A stretch of DNA of 64,000 bases from DATHBD01 sp035296325. GTDB taxonomy: Bacteria > Actinomycetota > Actinomycetes > Mycobacteriales > Micromonosporaceae. Made by a program: the position numbers and the translations under genes. This document shows positions 50,201 to 58,751 of the stretch, piece after piece. The DNA lies in contig DATHBD010000060.1 in the NCBI GenBank assembly GCA_035296325.1, positions 1 through 64,000 on the forward strand, in the 5' to 3' direction. A model generated the notes under the pieces. It had not been told where the DNA came from and ran no database searches. It saw only the letters and a program-made list of their open reading frames with translations. Position 1 is the first letter of the stretch. Each line of letters opens with the position of its first letter.

Positions 50201-51235
50201 GTGGCAAACATCTTTGACCGGCTGGAGGCCGGCGCGACGGCGCGGATCCACCGGGCCCGTCGGCGCTGGGGGCCGGTCGACCATGTCTGCCGGGCCGCGC
50301 TCCGTTACGACGGCACGGACGGGGGACGGCTCGCGGCCGCGTCGGCGTACTTCGGGTTCTTCGCGGTCTTCGCGCTCGCGGCGGTCGGCTTCGTCGTGCT
50401 GGGGTACGTCTTCCGCAACAACCGTGACGTCATCGAAACGGTCTCCTACTACCTCCGGCAGAACCTGCCGCAGCTCAACACGGACGAAATCCTGACGGCC
50501 AGCCGGCAGGTCAGCATCATCGCGTTGGTCGCACTGGTGATCGCCGGGGTGGGCTGGGTGGAGACGCTGCGTTCGTCGCAGCGGGCGCTGTGGAAGCTGG
50601 ACGAGCACCCCGGCAACATCGTGGTCCGTTGGCTGGTCGACCTGGGCGTGCTGGTTGGGCTCGGCGTACTGCTGATGGTCTCGATCGCGGCCTCCTCCGG
50701 GCTGCAGGACTTCGTGCTGCGGATCGTCGGCGACGAGGCCAAGGGATCGCCGCTGCTGGTCGCCCTGCGCGGCTGGAACACCCTGATCGCCGGTGCGGTG
50801 GATCTGGTACTCGGTGCCGCCCTGCTCGCGGGAGTGCCCCGGTTGCGGATGAGGCTGCGACGCCTGTTGTTTCCGGCGGCGCTCTTCGCGGTCGGGCTGT
50901 GGGTGCTCAAGACGCTCGGCAAGCTGTACATCACCCGGACCGAGGCCAACCCGGCGTACCAGTTGGTGGCCGGCACGGTCGGCGTACTGATCTTCATGTT
51001 CCTGCTGCACCAGTTGCTGCTCTTCGCTGCGGCGCTGGCCGCCACCAGTACCCACGGCACCGTCAAGGACCTGGCCGGCGGCCGGGACCTGCCGGATGTC
51101 GTGGCCGTTGCCGCCGCGACCGCTGCCGTCTCGGTCGAGCATGCGGCGGTTGCCACGGAACGGGCCGCCACGGCGGCGCGACAAATCGTCGAGTCCGGCA
51201 CCGACCCGGTGTCGCCTCGCCGCGACACGGGGTGA
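50201..51235 (+). CDS. YihY/BrkB-family inner membrane protein
   Basis: A 344-residue protein with six hydrophobic segments. RLAAASAYFGFFAVFALAAVGFVVLGY and the FMFLLHQLLLFAAALAA segment match the YihY/virulence factor BrkB family, whose molecular role is unsettled. GTG 50201 is 11 bp behind the RNA-ligase-like gene. The Ala-rich C-terminal tail (about 285-344) is cytoplasmic. Confidence 0.85.
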   Translation: MANIFDRLEAGATARIHRARRRWGPVDHVCRAALRYDGTDGGRLAAASAYFGFFAVFALAAVGFVVLGYVFRNNRDVIETVSYYLRQNLPQLNTDEILTASRQVSIIALVALVIAGVGWVETLRSSQRALWKLDEHPGNIVVRWLVDLGVLVGLGVLLMVSIAASSGLQDFVLRIVGDEAKGSPLLVALRGWNTLIAGAVDLVLGAALLAGVPRLRMRLRRLLFPAALFAVGLWVLKTLGKLYITRTEANPAYQLVAGTVGVLIFMFLLHQLLLFAAALAATSTHGTVKDLAGGRDLPDVVAVAAATAAVSVEHAAVATERAATAARQIVESGTDPVSPRRDTG

Positions 51236-51275
51236 AGTGTCGCGGGATTTCCGCTGTTCCCACCACAATGGCCTG

Positions 51276-51695
51276 GTGGGAACTCTTGTCACGCTGAATC
51301 TGCCGGACGATTCGCCGGCCCTGTCACTGCCGTGGATCATCACGATCGGCCCGCTCGCCGAGGACGATGAGTGGGAGCCGGTTGTCTGCGGCCCGTACGA
51401 ACGGGCACACGCCCTGGCCCTCGCCGAGGCGGTGGTGGCCGACGAGGAGCTGATGGCGGTCGTCGAGCCGGTGCAGCCGCATGTCACCGTCGATCAGATC
51501 CGAGGCGAGATCGCCGCGTCCCGCCTGGCCTGGGACGAAGAGCGGGCGCTCGATGAGCTGCCTGACGACGAGCCGATCGAGTCGTACGACGGCAGTGATG
51601 AGACAGCCGACACACAGGAGCCCGGACCGGCGCCCACGGTGGACGAGGTGCGGGCCGGGTTCGCCCGGATCGCCACACTGCTGACCCGGTCGTAG
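51276..51695 (+). CDS. Hypothetical acidic protein
   Basis: A 139-residue, strongly acidic protein starting at GTG 51276. About 1-70 look folded (LPWIITIGPLAEDDEWEPVVCGPYERAHALALAEAVVADEELMAVV), and the C-terminus is Asp/Glu-rich with a short helix (VDEVRAGFARIATLL). No family is recognised. It follows the BrkB-like gene after 40 bp and could be in the same unit. The 290 bp after it hold no gene, only the next operon's promoter. Confidence 0.65.
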   Translation: MGTLVTLNLPDDSPALSLPWIITIGPLAEDDEWEPVVCGPYERAHALALAEAVVADEELMAVVEPVQPHVTVDQIRGEIAASRLAWDEERALDELPDDEPIESYDGSDETADTQEPGPAPTVDEVRAGFARIATLLTRS

Positions 51696-51943
51696 CCGGT
51701 CGGGCAAGGCTGCCAGGACACGCCGACCACCTGCCCTCACCACGCCGGCGCGACAATGCCGGACGCCTCCTGACATGTGCCCGAAGCACGTCATGACGCC
51801 GCCATTCGGTGCTTCCCTCACATGTCACCGAGGCCGAAGTACGTTCCCGGGCGAGCCGCACCGCCAGCCAGGCCGCCGACCTGGGACCATCGCCGGCTCG
51901 CTGCGCCGCGTTGAGCCCGGCGCGTTTCGGCGCAGGCGGGGCC

Positions 51944-51989
51944 GTCAACAAAGGTTGACAGCAGTATCGGCGTCAACTATTGTTGACGG
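51944..51989 (+). promoter_or_regulatory. Near-consensus promoter with twin palindromic operators
   Basis: The -35 is TTGACA (51955-51960), the spacer 17 bp and the -10 TATTGT (51978-51983). The next gene's ATG (51990) starts 7 nt after the -10, so the transcript is probably leaderless. GTCAAC-aaag-GTTGAC (51944-51959) and GTCAAC-tatt-GTTGAC (51972-51987) are matched perfect palindromes 28 bp apart, overlapping the -35 and the -10/start. A dimeric repressor bound there would block polymerase. Confidence 0.82.
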
Positions 51990-52226
51990 ATGAGTGAGGT
52001 CACCGACCTGGCGGCTCAGGCGAGCGGGCCGGACGTCCAGGTCGGCCTGCGCGCCGCCTTGGCGCTGCGCCGGCTGGCGGAGACGCTCGAGGCGCTGCAG
52101 GTGGCGAACGCGCGCCGGCAGGGCTGGTCCTGGCAGGACATCGCCGACGCACTCGAGGTCAGCAAGCAGGCCGTGCACAAGAAGTACGCCGGCGCCGGGC
52201 CGGCCCGATACCTTCGGGAGGGGTAA
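51990..52226 (+). CDS. Small helix-turn-helix protein, likely autorepressor
   Basis: A 78-residue protein. The C-terminal half has a helix-turn-helix (QGWSWQDIADALEVSKQAVHKKYAG), and the N-terminal half is helical (RAALALRRLAETLEALQVANA). It is the first gene behind the twin-palindrome promoter, so autoregulation is likely. Its TAA overlaps the next ATG (TAATG). Confidence 0.85.
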   Translation: MSEVTDLAAQASGPDVQVGLRAALALRRLAETLEALQVANARRQGWSWQDIADALEVSKQAVHKKYAGAGPARYLREG

Positions 52227-52807
52227 TGTTCGAGCGCTTCACGACGTCCGCCCGCAACGTCGTGGTGCGGGCCAAAGCGGAGGCCCGCGACCTTCAGCAC
52301 GGCATGGTCGGCACGGAGCACCTGCTGCTGGCGTTGCTGGACCCTGATGCTGGGCTGGGCTACCGACTGCTGCACGGGGCGGGGGTGCACAGGCAACTGG
52401 TCCGTGCCGACATCCAGCGGCTGGTGGCACCGCCACGGAAGATCATCAGCGCCGAGGATGCTGCCGCGCTGCGCACCGTCGGCATCGACGTGGACGCCGT
52501 CCTGGCCAGAATCGAGGCCACGTTCGGGCCCGAGGCACTGCACGCCCCGCCGGCTCCCGCGCGCCGCGGACTGCTGGGTCGCCCCAGGACACCCGGAAAC
52601 ACGTTCTCACCCCGGGCCAAGAAGGTCATCGAGTTGTCGCTGCGCGAAGCGATCCGGCTGGGCCACAACTCCATCGGCACGGAGCACATTCTGCTGGGGT
52701 TGATCCGGGAGGGTGAAGGGCTCGCCGCGAAGATCCTCACCGATGCCGGGATCGGGCTGGACGATCTGCGGGCCCGTACCGTGGCGGCCCTGCGCGAAGC
52801 GGCGTGA
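52226..52807 (+). CDS. Clp N-terminal domain protein without ATPase domain
   Basis: A 193-residue protein made of two Clp_N repeats: about 1-70 (MFERFTTSARNVVVRAKAEA, MVGTEHLLLALL) and about 128-190 (FSPRAKKVIELSLREAIRLGHNSIGTEHILLGLIREGEGLAAKIL). The AAA+ part of ClpC/ClpA is absent, and no Walker motif is present. In ClpC this domain binds adaptors and, in Firmicutes, phosphoarginine-marked substrates. A free double N-domain may act as adaptor, decoy or substrate receptor. Its stop overlaps the kinase-like gene (GTGA). Confidence 0.9.
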   Translation: MFERFTTSARNVVVRAKAEARDLQHGMVGTEHLLLALLDPDAGLGYRLLHGAGVHRQLVRADIQRLVAPPRKIISAEDAAALRTVGIDVDAVLARIEATFGPEALHAPPAPARRGLLGRPRTPGNTFSPRAKKVIELSLREAIRLGHNSIGTEHILLGLIREGEGLAAKILTDAGIGLDDLRARTVAALREAA

Positions 52808-54246
52808 CGTACGCCGCTTCGTCCCGCACCGGCCGGTATGCCGAGACGGCCACCGCGCTCGCGCTCCTCAGCGATCGACAGCTCGAGGAGGCGTTGCGCG
52901 GCGCGGTGCCGCTCGGAGTGGGGATCGGCGGGACGACCGCATTGCTGCGTGTCGCCGGCGTGCCGGTCTTCGTGAAGTGGCTGGTCCTCACCGACCTGGA
53001 GCGGCGGCCCGAGCATGTGCGGTCCACCGCCAACATGTTCCGGCTCCCCACCTTCTGCCACTACGGGGTCGGGTCGGTGGGCGCCGGAGCCTGGCGCGAG
53101 TTGGCGGCCCACGAGATGACCACCAACTGGGTGCTCAGCGGGCAGTCCGCGGCCTTTCCGCTGATGTACCACTGGCGGGTGCTGGCCGGGCCACCGAAGC
53201 GCCCGCCGACTGTCGAGGAGACCGTCGAGGAGCAGGCGGAGACGGACCGCATGGTCGCGTACTGGGCCGGTTCCGCAGCGGTGCGGGGGCGGCTGGACGC
53301 GCTCGCGCTTGCTTCGTGGAGTGTCGTGCTGTTCCTGGAGTACCTCCCGCAGAACCTGGACGACTGGCTGACCGCTCAGGCGGCACAGGGGGCGGGCGCG
53401 TTGGGGTCGGCGTGCGCCATGGTGGAGCGATGTCTGCGCGGCGGCATCGCGTTTCTGAACGGGCAGGGACTGTGGCACTTCGACGCGCACTTCGGGAACA
53501 TCCTGACCGATGGCGAGCGCCTCTACTTCACCGACTTCGGCCTGGCGTCATCGTCGCGGTTCGCGCTGTCCGGGACCGAAGTGGAGTTTCTGGAACGGCA
53601 TCGGACCCATGACGGGTGCTACGTCGCGACGCAGCTCGTCAACTGGCTGGTGACGGCATTGAGTGGCGCACCGGACCGCGACGAGTTCATCCGCGGCTGT
53701 GCCGCCGGCGACGATCCGGCGATCGTGCCGCCCGAGGCGGCGTCGATCATCGCGCGGTACGCACCGATCGCCGTCGTGATGAACGCGTTCTATCGGACGC
53801 TGTACCTGCGGAGCCGCACGGCGCCCTATCCGGCCCACGATCTTGAGCGGGTGTGCGCCACAATCGGTTTCTGGCCCAATGCGCCCTCGGACGAAGGGAA
53901 CCGCATGATGGACATACAGCAACTCGCCGCCGAGCATGTGTCCCGCTTCAACGACAGCGTCGCGGCCGGCGACTTCTCCACGTTCACCGACGCGTTCGCC
54001 GACGACGCCACGATGACGTTCACCAGCCCGCCGTTGGGGACGTTCGTCGGCCGGGCCGCGATCGCCGAGGCGTACCGGCTCAACCCGCCGTCCGACACGA
54101 TTGTCCTCGTCGCGGTGAGCCCGAGCGGCGCCGACGCGGCGGGGCTGCGCTACGCGTGGAGCGCCGACCCCACGCAAACCGCCGACATGAGCCTGAGCTG
54201 GCACCCCGACGGCCGGGTCCGTTCGCTGGAGATCGCGCTGCCCTGA
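52804..54246 (+). CDS. Protein kinase-like / SnoaL (NTF2-fold) fusion protein
   Basis: A 480-residue protein. The kinase-like domain covers about 35-365: candidate ATP Lys58 (VFVKW), catalytic loop HFDAHFGN (H225, D227, N232) and metal motif DFG at 244-246. Activation-segment features are atypical and no Gly-loop is obvious. From about 368 a SnoaL/NTF2-like domain follows (LAAEHVSRFNDSVAAGDFSTFTDAFADDATMTF). Two ATGs at 53905 and 53908 sit 6-9 nt behind GAAGGG (53893-53898), so the SnoaL domain may also be made separately. The GTG start overlaps the Clp-N stop. Substrate unknown. Confidence 0.75.
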   Translation: MTYAASSRTGRYAETATALALLSDRQLEEALRGAVPLGVGIGGTTALLRVAGVPVFVKWLVLTDLERRPEHVRSTANMFRLPTFCHYGVGSVGAGAWRELAAHEMTTNWVLSGQSAAFPLMYHWRVLAGPPKRPPTVEETVEEQAETDRMVAYWAGSAAVRGRLDALALASWSVVLFLEYLPQNLDDWLTAQAAQGAGALGSACAMVERCLRGGIAFLNGQGLWHFDAHFGNILTDGERLYFTDFGLASSSRFALSGTEVEFLERHRTHDGCYVATQLVNWLVTALSGAPDRDEFIRGCAAGDDPAIVPPEAASIIARYAPIAVVMNAFYRTLYLRSRTAPYPAHDLERVCATIGFWPNAPSDEGNRMMDIQQLAAEHVSRFNDSVAAGDFSTFTDAFADDATMTFTSPPLGTFVGRAAIAEAYRLNPPSDTIVLVAVSPSGADAAGLRYAWSADPTQTADMSLSWHPDGRVRSLEIALP

Positions 54247-54251
54247 CCGGT

Positions 54252-54683
54252 TTACCGCGGTTCGGACGTGACCGTCGTGCCGTCGAGGCTCTGGAAGCCG
54301 CCGGCCACCAGGCTGCGAAGGACCTGCTGGTCAACGTCGGCGAGCCGCTTGAGGTGCAGGCACGACTTTCCGGTGCGGTGCGGGCCGAGACGACCGAGCA
54401 GGTCGCCGTAGGCCTCGAAGCCCTCGGACAGATAGATCGTCAGAGCCTGCTTGCGCGGTGCGAAGCTGACCGCCGCCGAGTCGCCCTCCCGCCCGGAGGC
54501 GTAGCGGTAGTGGTACGAACCGAAGCCGACAATGCTGCTGCCCCACATCACCGGTTGCGCACCGGTCACGTCGGCCATCAGCGCGCACAGTGCCTGCGCG
54601 TCCGCGCGCCGATCCGGGTCCGGGACCGCTGCCAGAAAATCTGCCGGATCGGCGCGGTTCGCGGTGGTCTTGGGCTCAGCCAT
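54252..54683 (-). CDS. DUF1801 domain protein
   Basis: A 143-residue YdhG-like protein. ADFLAAVPDPDRRADAQALCALM, PVMWGSSIVGFGSYHYRYASGREGD and FAPRKQALTIYLSEGFEAYGDLLGRLGPHRTGKSCLHLKRL are the family's conserved blocks. Function is not established. It converges with the kinase/SnoaL gene (5 bp apart). Confidence 0.85.
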   Translation of the reverse strand: MAEPKTTANRADPADFLAAVPDPDRRADAQALCALMADVTGAQPVMWGSSIVGFGSYHYRYASGREGDSAAVSFAPRKQALTIYLSEGFEAYGDLLGRLGPHRTGKSCLHLKRLADVDQQVLRSLVAGGFQSLDGTTVTSEPR

Positions 54684-54692
54684 ACGTCCAGA

Positions 54693-56306
54693 TTAGGGCT
54701 TGGCCGGGCTGCGCCACCACGCCGCGGTGTGCGGGGGTAGCTGCGTGGCGTTGACCGGCCCGCTCGCCAGAGCCAGCTCCCCGTACGCCACCAGTGGCAC
54801 CGGGGCGGAGCCGAGGTTGACGGCACAGACGAAACCGGGTTCGCGGCGGAAGACCAGCGTGCCGTCCGGGCTGTCCAACCAGCAGAGCGCCGCGTCGCCA
54901 GTGGTGCGCCCCAGCGCCGGGTGCAGGCGGCGCAGCCGCAGCGCCTCGCGGTACAGCGAGCGCATGGAGTCGGGCTGCGCCGCCTGCGCCTGCGCGGTCA
55001 GCAGCCGCCACGCGGCGGGTTGGGGCAACCACGGCGGCGCCGACGCGTCGGGCGGGCTGAACCCGAACGGCGGGGCGTCGCCGGACCAGGGCAGCGGCAC
55101 CCGGCAGCCGTCCCGGCCGGTGACCGCGCCGCCGGACCGTACCCACGCCGGGTCCTGCCTCGCGGCGGCCGGCAGGTCCAGCACCTCTCCCAGCCCGAGC
55201 TCCTCGCCCTGGTAGAGGTAGGCCGAGCCGGGGAGCGCCAGGATGAGCAGGATCGCGGCGCGGGCCCGGGCGAGCCCGACCGCACCGCCGCCGTACCGGG
55301 TCACATGGCGCTGCCGGTCGTGGTTGGAGAGCACCCAGGTGCTCGGCGCCCCGACCGCGCCGGCGGCGCCGAGCGAGGCGTCGATGATGGACCGGAAGGC
55401 CGCGGCGGACCACGGCGCGTCCAGGAAGTCGAAGTTGAATGCCTGGTGCAGTTCGTCGGCACGGACGTACCTGGCCACCCGATCGGGTGCCGTGGCCCAG
55501 ACCTCGGCGACGGCCATCCGCTCGCCCGGGTAGGTGTCCAGGATCGCCCGCCACTCCCGGTACACCTCGTGGACGTCCTCCTGGTCGAAGTAGGGGGCGA
55601 TGTCGCGGGCCGGCACGTGATCGCCACCGGCCTGCGGTGCGGCGGCGGTCGGGCCGGCGTCGGGGAGCCCGGCCGCCTTGATCAGGCCGTGCGCGACGTC
55701 CACCCGGAAGCCGTCCACGCCGCGGTCCAGCCAGAACCGCAGGATGGCGCGGAACTCCTCGCGGGTGCGCGTGCTGCGCCAGTTGAGGTCCGGCTGGGCC
55801 GGGTCGAACAGGTGCAGGTACCAGGAACCGTCGGCGGTCCGCGTCCACGCCGGGCCGGTGAAGAGCGACTGCCAGTCGTTCGGCGGCTCGGCGCCGTCCG
55901 GGCCGTGGCCGGGGCGGAAGACGTACCGGTCGCGGGCCGGGGAGCCGGGCGGCGCGGCGAGCGCGTCGACGAACCAGGGGTGTTCGCTCGACGTGTGGTT
56001 GGGCACGATGTCGACGATGATCCGCAGGGCGAGCCGATGCGCCTCGGCGAGCATCCGGTCGAAGTCGGCCAGCGTGCCGAAGCGGGGGTCCACGTCGCGG
56101 TAGTCGGCGACGTCGTACCCGCCGTCGGCCATCGGGGAGCGGTAGAACGGGGAGAGCCAGACCGCGTCGACGCCGAGGTCCCGCAGGTAGGGCAGGCGCC
56201 CGGTCAGCCCGGCCAGGTCGCCCGTGCCGTCGCCGTCGGAGTCGGCGAAGCTGCGCGGGTACACCTGGTAGATGACGGCGGAGCGCCACCACTGGCGGTC
56301 TTCCAC
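54693..56306 (-). CDS. GH13 alpha-glucosidase
   Basis: A 537-residue cytoplasmic glycosidase. It begins WWRSAVIYQVYPRSFADSDGDGTGDLAG. The catalytic triad is complete: nucleophile D203 (GFRVDVAHG), acid/base E268 (AVAEVW) and D330 (SNHDRQRH). IVDIVPNHTSSEHPWF is also conserved. The family releases glucose from maltose, isomaltose or trehalose-type sugars. It is divergent from a sugar-binding lipoprotein, suggesting use of imported maltodextrins. No transporter permeases are adjacent. Confidence 0.93.
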   Translation of the reverse strand: MEDRQWWRSAVIYQVYPRSFADSDGDGTGDLAGLTGRLPYLRDLGVDAVWLSPFYRSPMADGGYDVADYRDVDPRFGTLADFDRMLAEAHRLALRIIVDIVPNHTSSEHPWFVDALAAPPGSPARDRYVFRPGHGPDGAEPPNDWQSLFTGPAWTRTADGSWYLHLFDPAQPDLNWRSTRTREEFRAILRFWLDRGVDGFRVDVAHGLIKAAGLPDAGPTAAAPQAGGDHVPARDIAPYFDQEDVHEVYREWRAILDTYPGERMAVAEVWATAPDRVARYVRADELHQAFNFDFLDAPWSAAAFRSIIDASLGAAGAVGAPSTWVLSNHDRQRHVTRYGGGAVGLARARAAILLILALPGSAYLYQGEELGLGEVLDLPAAARQDPAWVRSGGAVTGRDGCRVPLPWSGDAPPFGFSPPDASAPPWLPQPAAWRLLTAQAQAAQPDSMRSLYREALRLRRLHPALGRTTGDAALCWLDSPDGTLVFRREPGFVCAVNLGSAPVPLVAYGELALASGPVNATQLPPHTAAWWRSPAKP

Positions 56307-56445
56307 AGTGGATCCCTCCCCGAATGGCGTTCCCGCAGCAGCTTACGGGGCGTACGTGGCCGCGGGGCCGGTCTCGCCAGGTGCCAACCCGGGGTGCGGG
56401 TAGCGTGACGTGGCGCAGACCGTGCGGCACTGAGGAGGCAACCCG

Positions 56446-57693
56446 ATGCGCGTCCGTACCGCGGTCGTGATCTCCGTGCTGGCGGTGCTGCTCGGCTCCG
56501 GCTGTACCGGCCGGGGTGCGACGCCGGAGCCGTCCGCCTCCGCCACGCCGGCCCGCACGCTCGTGATCTGGGCGGACGCCGCGCAGGCCGGCGTCCTGGT
56601 GCCGTACGCCATCGAGTACGGCCGGGAGCACGGGTTGGCCGTGGATGTCCTCGCCATCGGCGAGGACCGGCAGGGTCGGTTCCTGGCCGAGGTGGCCTCC
56701 GCTTCCGGTCGGGCGCCGGACGTCGTCCTGGGCAACAGCGACTGGATCGGCAACCTGGTGCGCGGCGACGCGATCGAGCCGGTGCCGCTGTCCGGCGATC
56801 AGCGGGCCGCGTTCCCGGAGATCGCGATGCGGGCGGTCACCCTGGGCGGTCAGGTGTACGGGGTGCCGTACACCGTGGAGAGCGTGGCTCTGATCCGCAA
56901 CACCGACCTGACCCCGGTGCCCCCGGTCACCATCGAGGAGGCGGCCGCCATCGGGCGTCAGCTCAAGGAGGCCGGCAAGGTCGCCCAGCCGGTCGGGTAC
57001 CCGGTCGGGGAGGCGGGCGACTTCCGCAGCGTGTACCCGCTGTACAGCTCGGCCGGCGGCACCATTTTCGGGGTCAAGGATGGCGGGGAGCACAACACCG
57101 CCGAGCTGACCGTCAGCAACCCCGAGTCGGTGGAGGCATTCACCCGGATCGCCGCGTTGGGCGAGAAGGGTGCCGGCGCGCTCGCCCCGTCGGTGACCCC
57201 GGCGAGCGCACTGGCGTTGTTCGCCAACGGCGACACGGCGTACCTGGTGGCCGGCTCGGAGGCGATTGCCGAGGTGAAGCGGGCCGGCATCCGGTACGAA
57301 GTCTCCGCGGTGCCGGGCTTCGCCACCGGTAGGCCGCCGCGACCGCTGGTCGGCGCCGCGGCGGCCTTCGTCGCGCGCAAGGGGCCCAACCGGGCCATGG
57401 CGCAGGACTTCGTGACCACTACCTTCACCCGGGCCGATGTCGCGGCGGCGCTGCACCGGGCGCAACCCCGGCCGCCCGCGCTGGTCGCCGGCGTCGAGGC
57501 GATCCGGTCGGCCGACCCGGACGCGCAGAAGTTCCTCGACGTGGCCAAGGGTGGGGTCGCCCTGCCGGCGGTGCCACAGATGGGCCCGGTGTGGGACACC
57601 CTTGGCCGTGCCGAGGCGGCGGTGCTGGCCGGCGCGGACGTCCCGGCCACCGTCTACGACGCCGCGGCGACGATCCGCACCGCGCTGCGCTGA
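56446..57693 (+). CDS. Extracellular sugar-binding lipoprotein (maltodextrin-type)
   Basis: A 415-residue solute-binding protein. The lipobox Cys is at residue 20 (LGSGC). WADAAQAGVLVPYAIEYGREHG and YGVPYTVESVALIRNTDL resemble MalE-type proteins. ATG 56446 has GAGGAGG. Divergence from an alpha-glucosidase supports a role in oligosaccharide uptake, but the permeases must be elsewhere. The stop is 7 bp from the convergent MerR gene. Confidence 0.85.
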   Translation: MRVRTAVVISVLAVLLGSGCTGRGATPEPSASATPARTLVIWADAAQAGVLVPYAIEYGREHGLAVDVLAIGEDRQGRFLAEVASASGRAPDVVLGNSDWIGNLVRGDAIEPVPLSGDQRAAFPEIAMRAVTLGGQVYGVPYTVESVALIRNTDLTPVPPVTIEEAAAIGRQLKEAGKVAQPVGYPVGEAGDFRSVYPLYSSAGGTIFGVKDGGEHNTAELTVSNPESVEAFTRIAALGEKGAGALAPSVTPASALALFANGDTAYLVAGSEAIAEVKRAGIRYEVSAVPGFATGRPPRPLVGAAAAFVARKGPNRAMAQDFVTTTFTRADVAAALHRAQPRPPALVAGVEAIRSADPDAQKFLDVAKGGVALPAVPQMGPVWDTLGRAEAAVLAGADVPATVYDAAATIRTALR

Positions 57694-57700
57694 GGTCGCA

Positions 57701-58627
57701 TCAGTCGCCCTGCCGTGCCTGCAGCGCCTCGACGAACCAACCCCAGAGGTGCATCCGGCCCGGGATCGGCGGCCAGCCGTTGATGACCGCGAGCAACTGC
57801 CAGTACCGCTCGGCCCGCGGCTCGTACGCGACCTCGGCATGTCCCAGCAGTTCCCGCCGGTAGTCCGGGGTGTCCGTGCGGCCGGCCGCAGCCGCCCACG
57901 CCGAGACCACCTGATCCACGAAGGGGGTGGCCTGGGGCGAGTCGGGCGCGATCGCGGCGTCGAGTGCCCGCTGGCTCTGGGTGAAGACCAGCTCGGACAG
58001 GCGTCCGGCCTCCTCACCGGAGAGCGGTTGCGCCCCGGTGCCGAAGCTGCGCTGGCTCATCGCCCGGAGCCGCTGCCGGAAATCGGTGTCGCGGAGCAGG
58101 TCGGCGAGTTCGATCCAGGCGTCGACCTGCTCGTCGGTTGGGTCGTCCGGCAGGTCGGCCGAGACGTTGCGGATCATGGACTGGAAGCCGGCCGACGCTT
58201 CGGCGGGCACCCCGTCGAAGATGCTGTCGAGGAACTCGGTGAGGATCCGGCGGCGTTCGTCCGCTGTGGCCTGTGCGATGCGGGTCATCCGATTGACCTC
58301 CGATGGTGTGGGTTGGCGTTTGGCGAGGGCGCGCAGCGCGGCGCGGCGCAGTTTGAGCACCCGGATCTGGGCGCCCATCGCCTCGGCGTGGGCGGCGGCG
58401 ACCGCTGCCAGGTCCTCCCCGCGGTCCAGCACCCGCCGGACCGTGGCAAGGTCGAGGCCCAGTTCGCGCAGGGTGCGGACGAACTCCAGCCGGATCAGCG
58501 ACCCGTGGTCGTACTGGCGGTACCCGGCGCCGGTGCGGTCGGTTTCCGGTACCAGCCCCACATCGGAGTAGTACCGGATGGTCTTGACCGGGAGCCCGGT
58601 CAGTCGGGACAGTTCGCCGATGTTCAC
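57701..58627 (-). CDS. MerR-family regulator
   Basis: A 308-residue protein. The MerR winged helix-turn-helix is at 1-70 (NIGELSRLTGLPVKTIRYYSDVGLVPETDRTGAGYRQY), followed by a coiled-coil dimer helix to about 115. The remaining 190 residues are a helical domain of unknown ligand. GTG 58627 follows a MerR-type promoter with a 19-bp spacer and a centred palindrome, so autoregulation is likely. Confidence 0.88.
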   Translation of the reverse strand: MNIGELSRLTGLPVKTIRYYSDVGLVPETDRTGAGYRQYDHGSLIRLEFVRTLRELGLDLATVRRVLDRGEDLAAVAAAHAEAMGAQIRVLKLRRAALRALAKRQPTPSEVNRMTRIAQATADERRRILTEFLDSIFDGVPAEASAGFQSMIRNVSADLPDDPTDEQVDAWIELADLLRDTDFRQRLRAMSQRSFGTGAQPLSGEEAGRLSELVFTQSQRALDAAIAPDSPQATPFVDQVVSAWAAAAGRTDTPDYRRELLGHAEVAYEPRAERYWQLLAVINGWPPIPGRMHLWGWFVEALQARQGD

Positions 58628-58634
58628 AGCTGTG

Positions 58635-58665
58635 ATGCTGCACCCTCCAGTGGCTGGAGAGTCAA
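58635..58665 (-). promoter_or_regulatory. MerR-type promoter with 19-bp spacer
   Basis: On the minus strand TTGACT (58665-58660), a 19-bp spacer and CAGCAT (58640-58635) lead to the GTG at 58627, 7 nt after the -10. The spacer contains the palindrome CTCCAG-cca-CTGGAG (58659-58645). A long spacer with a centred dyad is diagnostic of MerR-twisted promoters. The transcript would be nearly leaderless. Confidence 0.65.
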
Positions 58666-58751
58666 GGAACTGCCGCCGCCGCTGCCGCCCGCGCGGCCGG
58701 TTCCGGGCCTGAGTCGGGGGGCGGGAGGCGGATACGGCATACTCGCGCAGC

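Noticed and set aside
54676..58017. Minus-strand 1113-codon frame spanning the alpha-glucosidase and binding-protein region
   Set aside because: Runs across two real genes with convincing domains in other frames.
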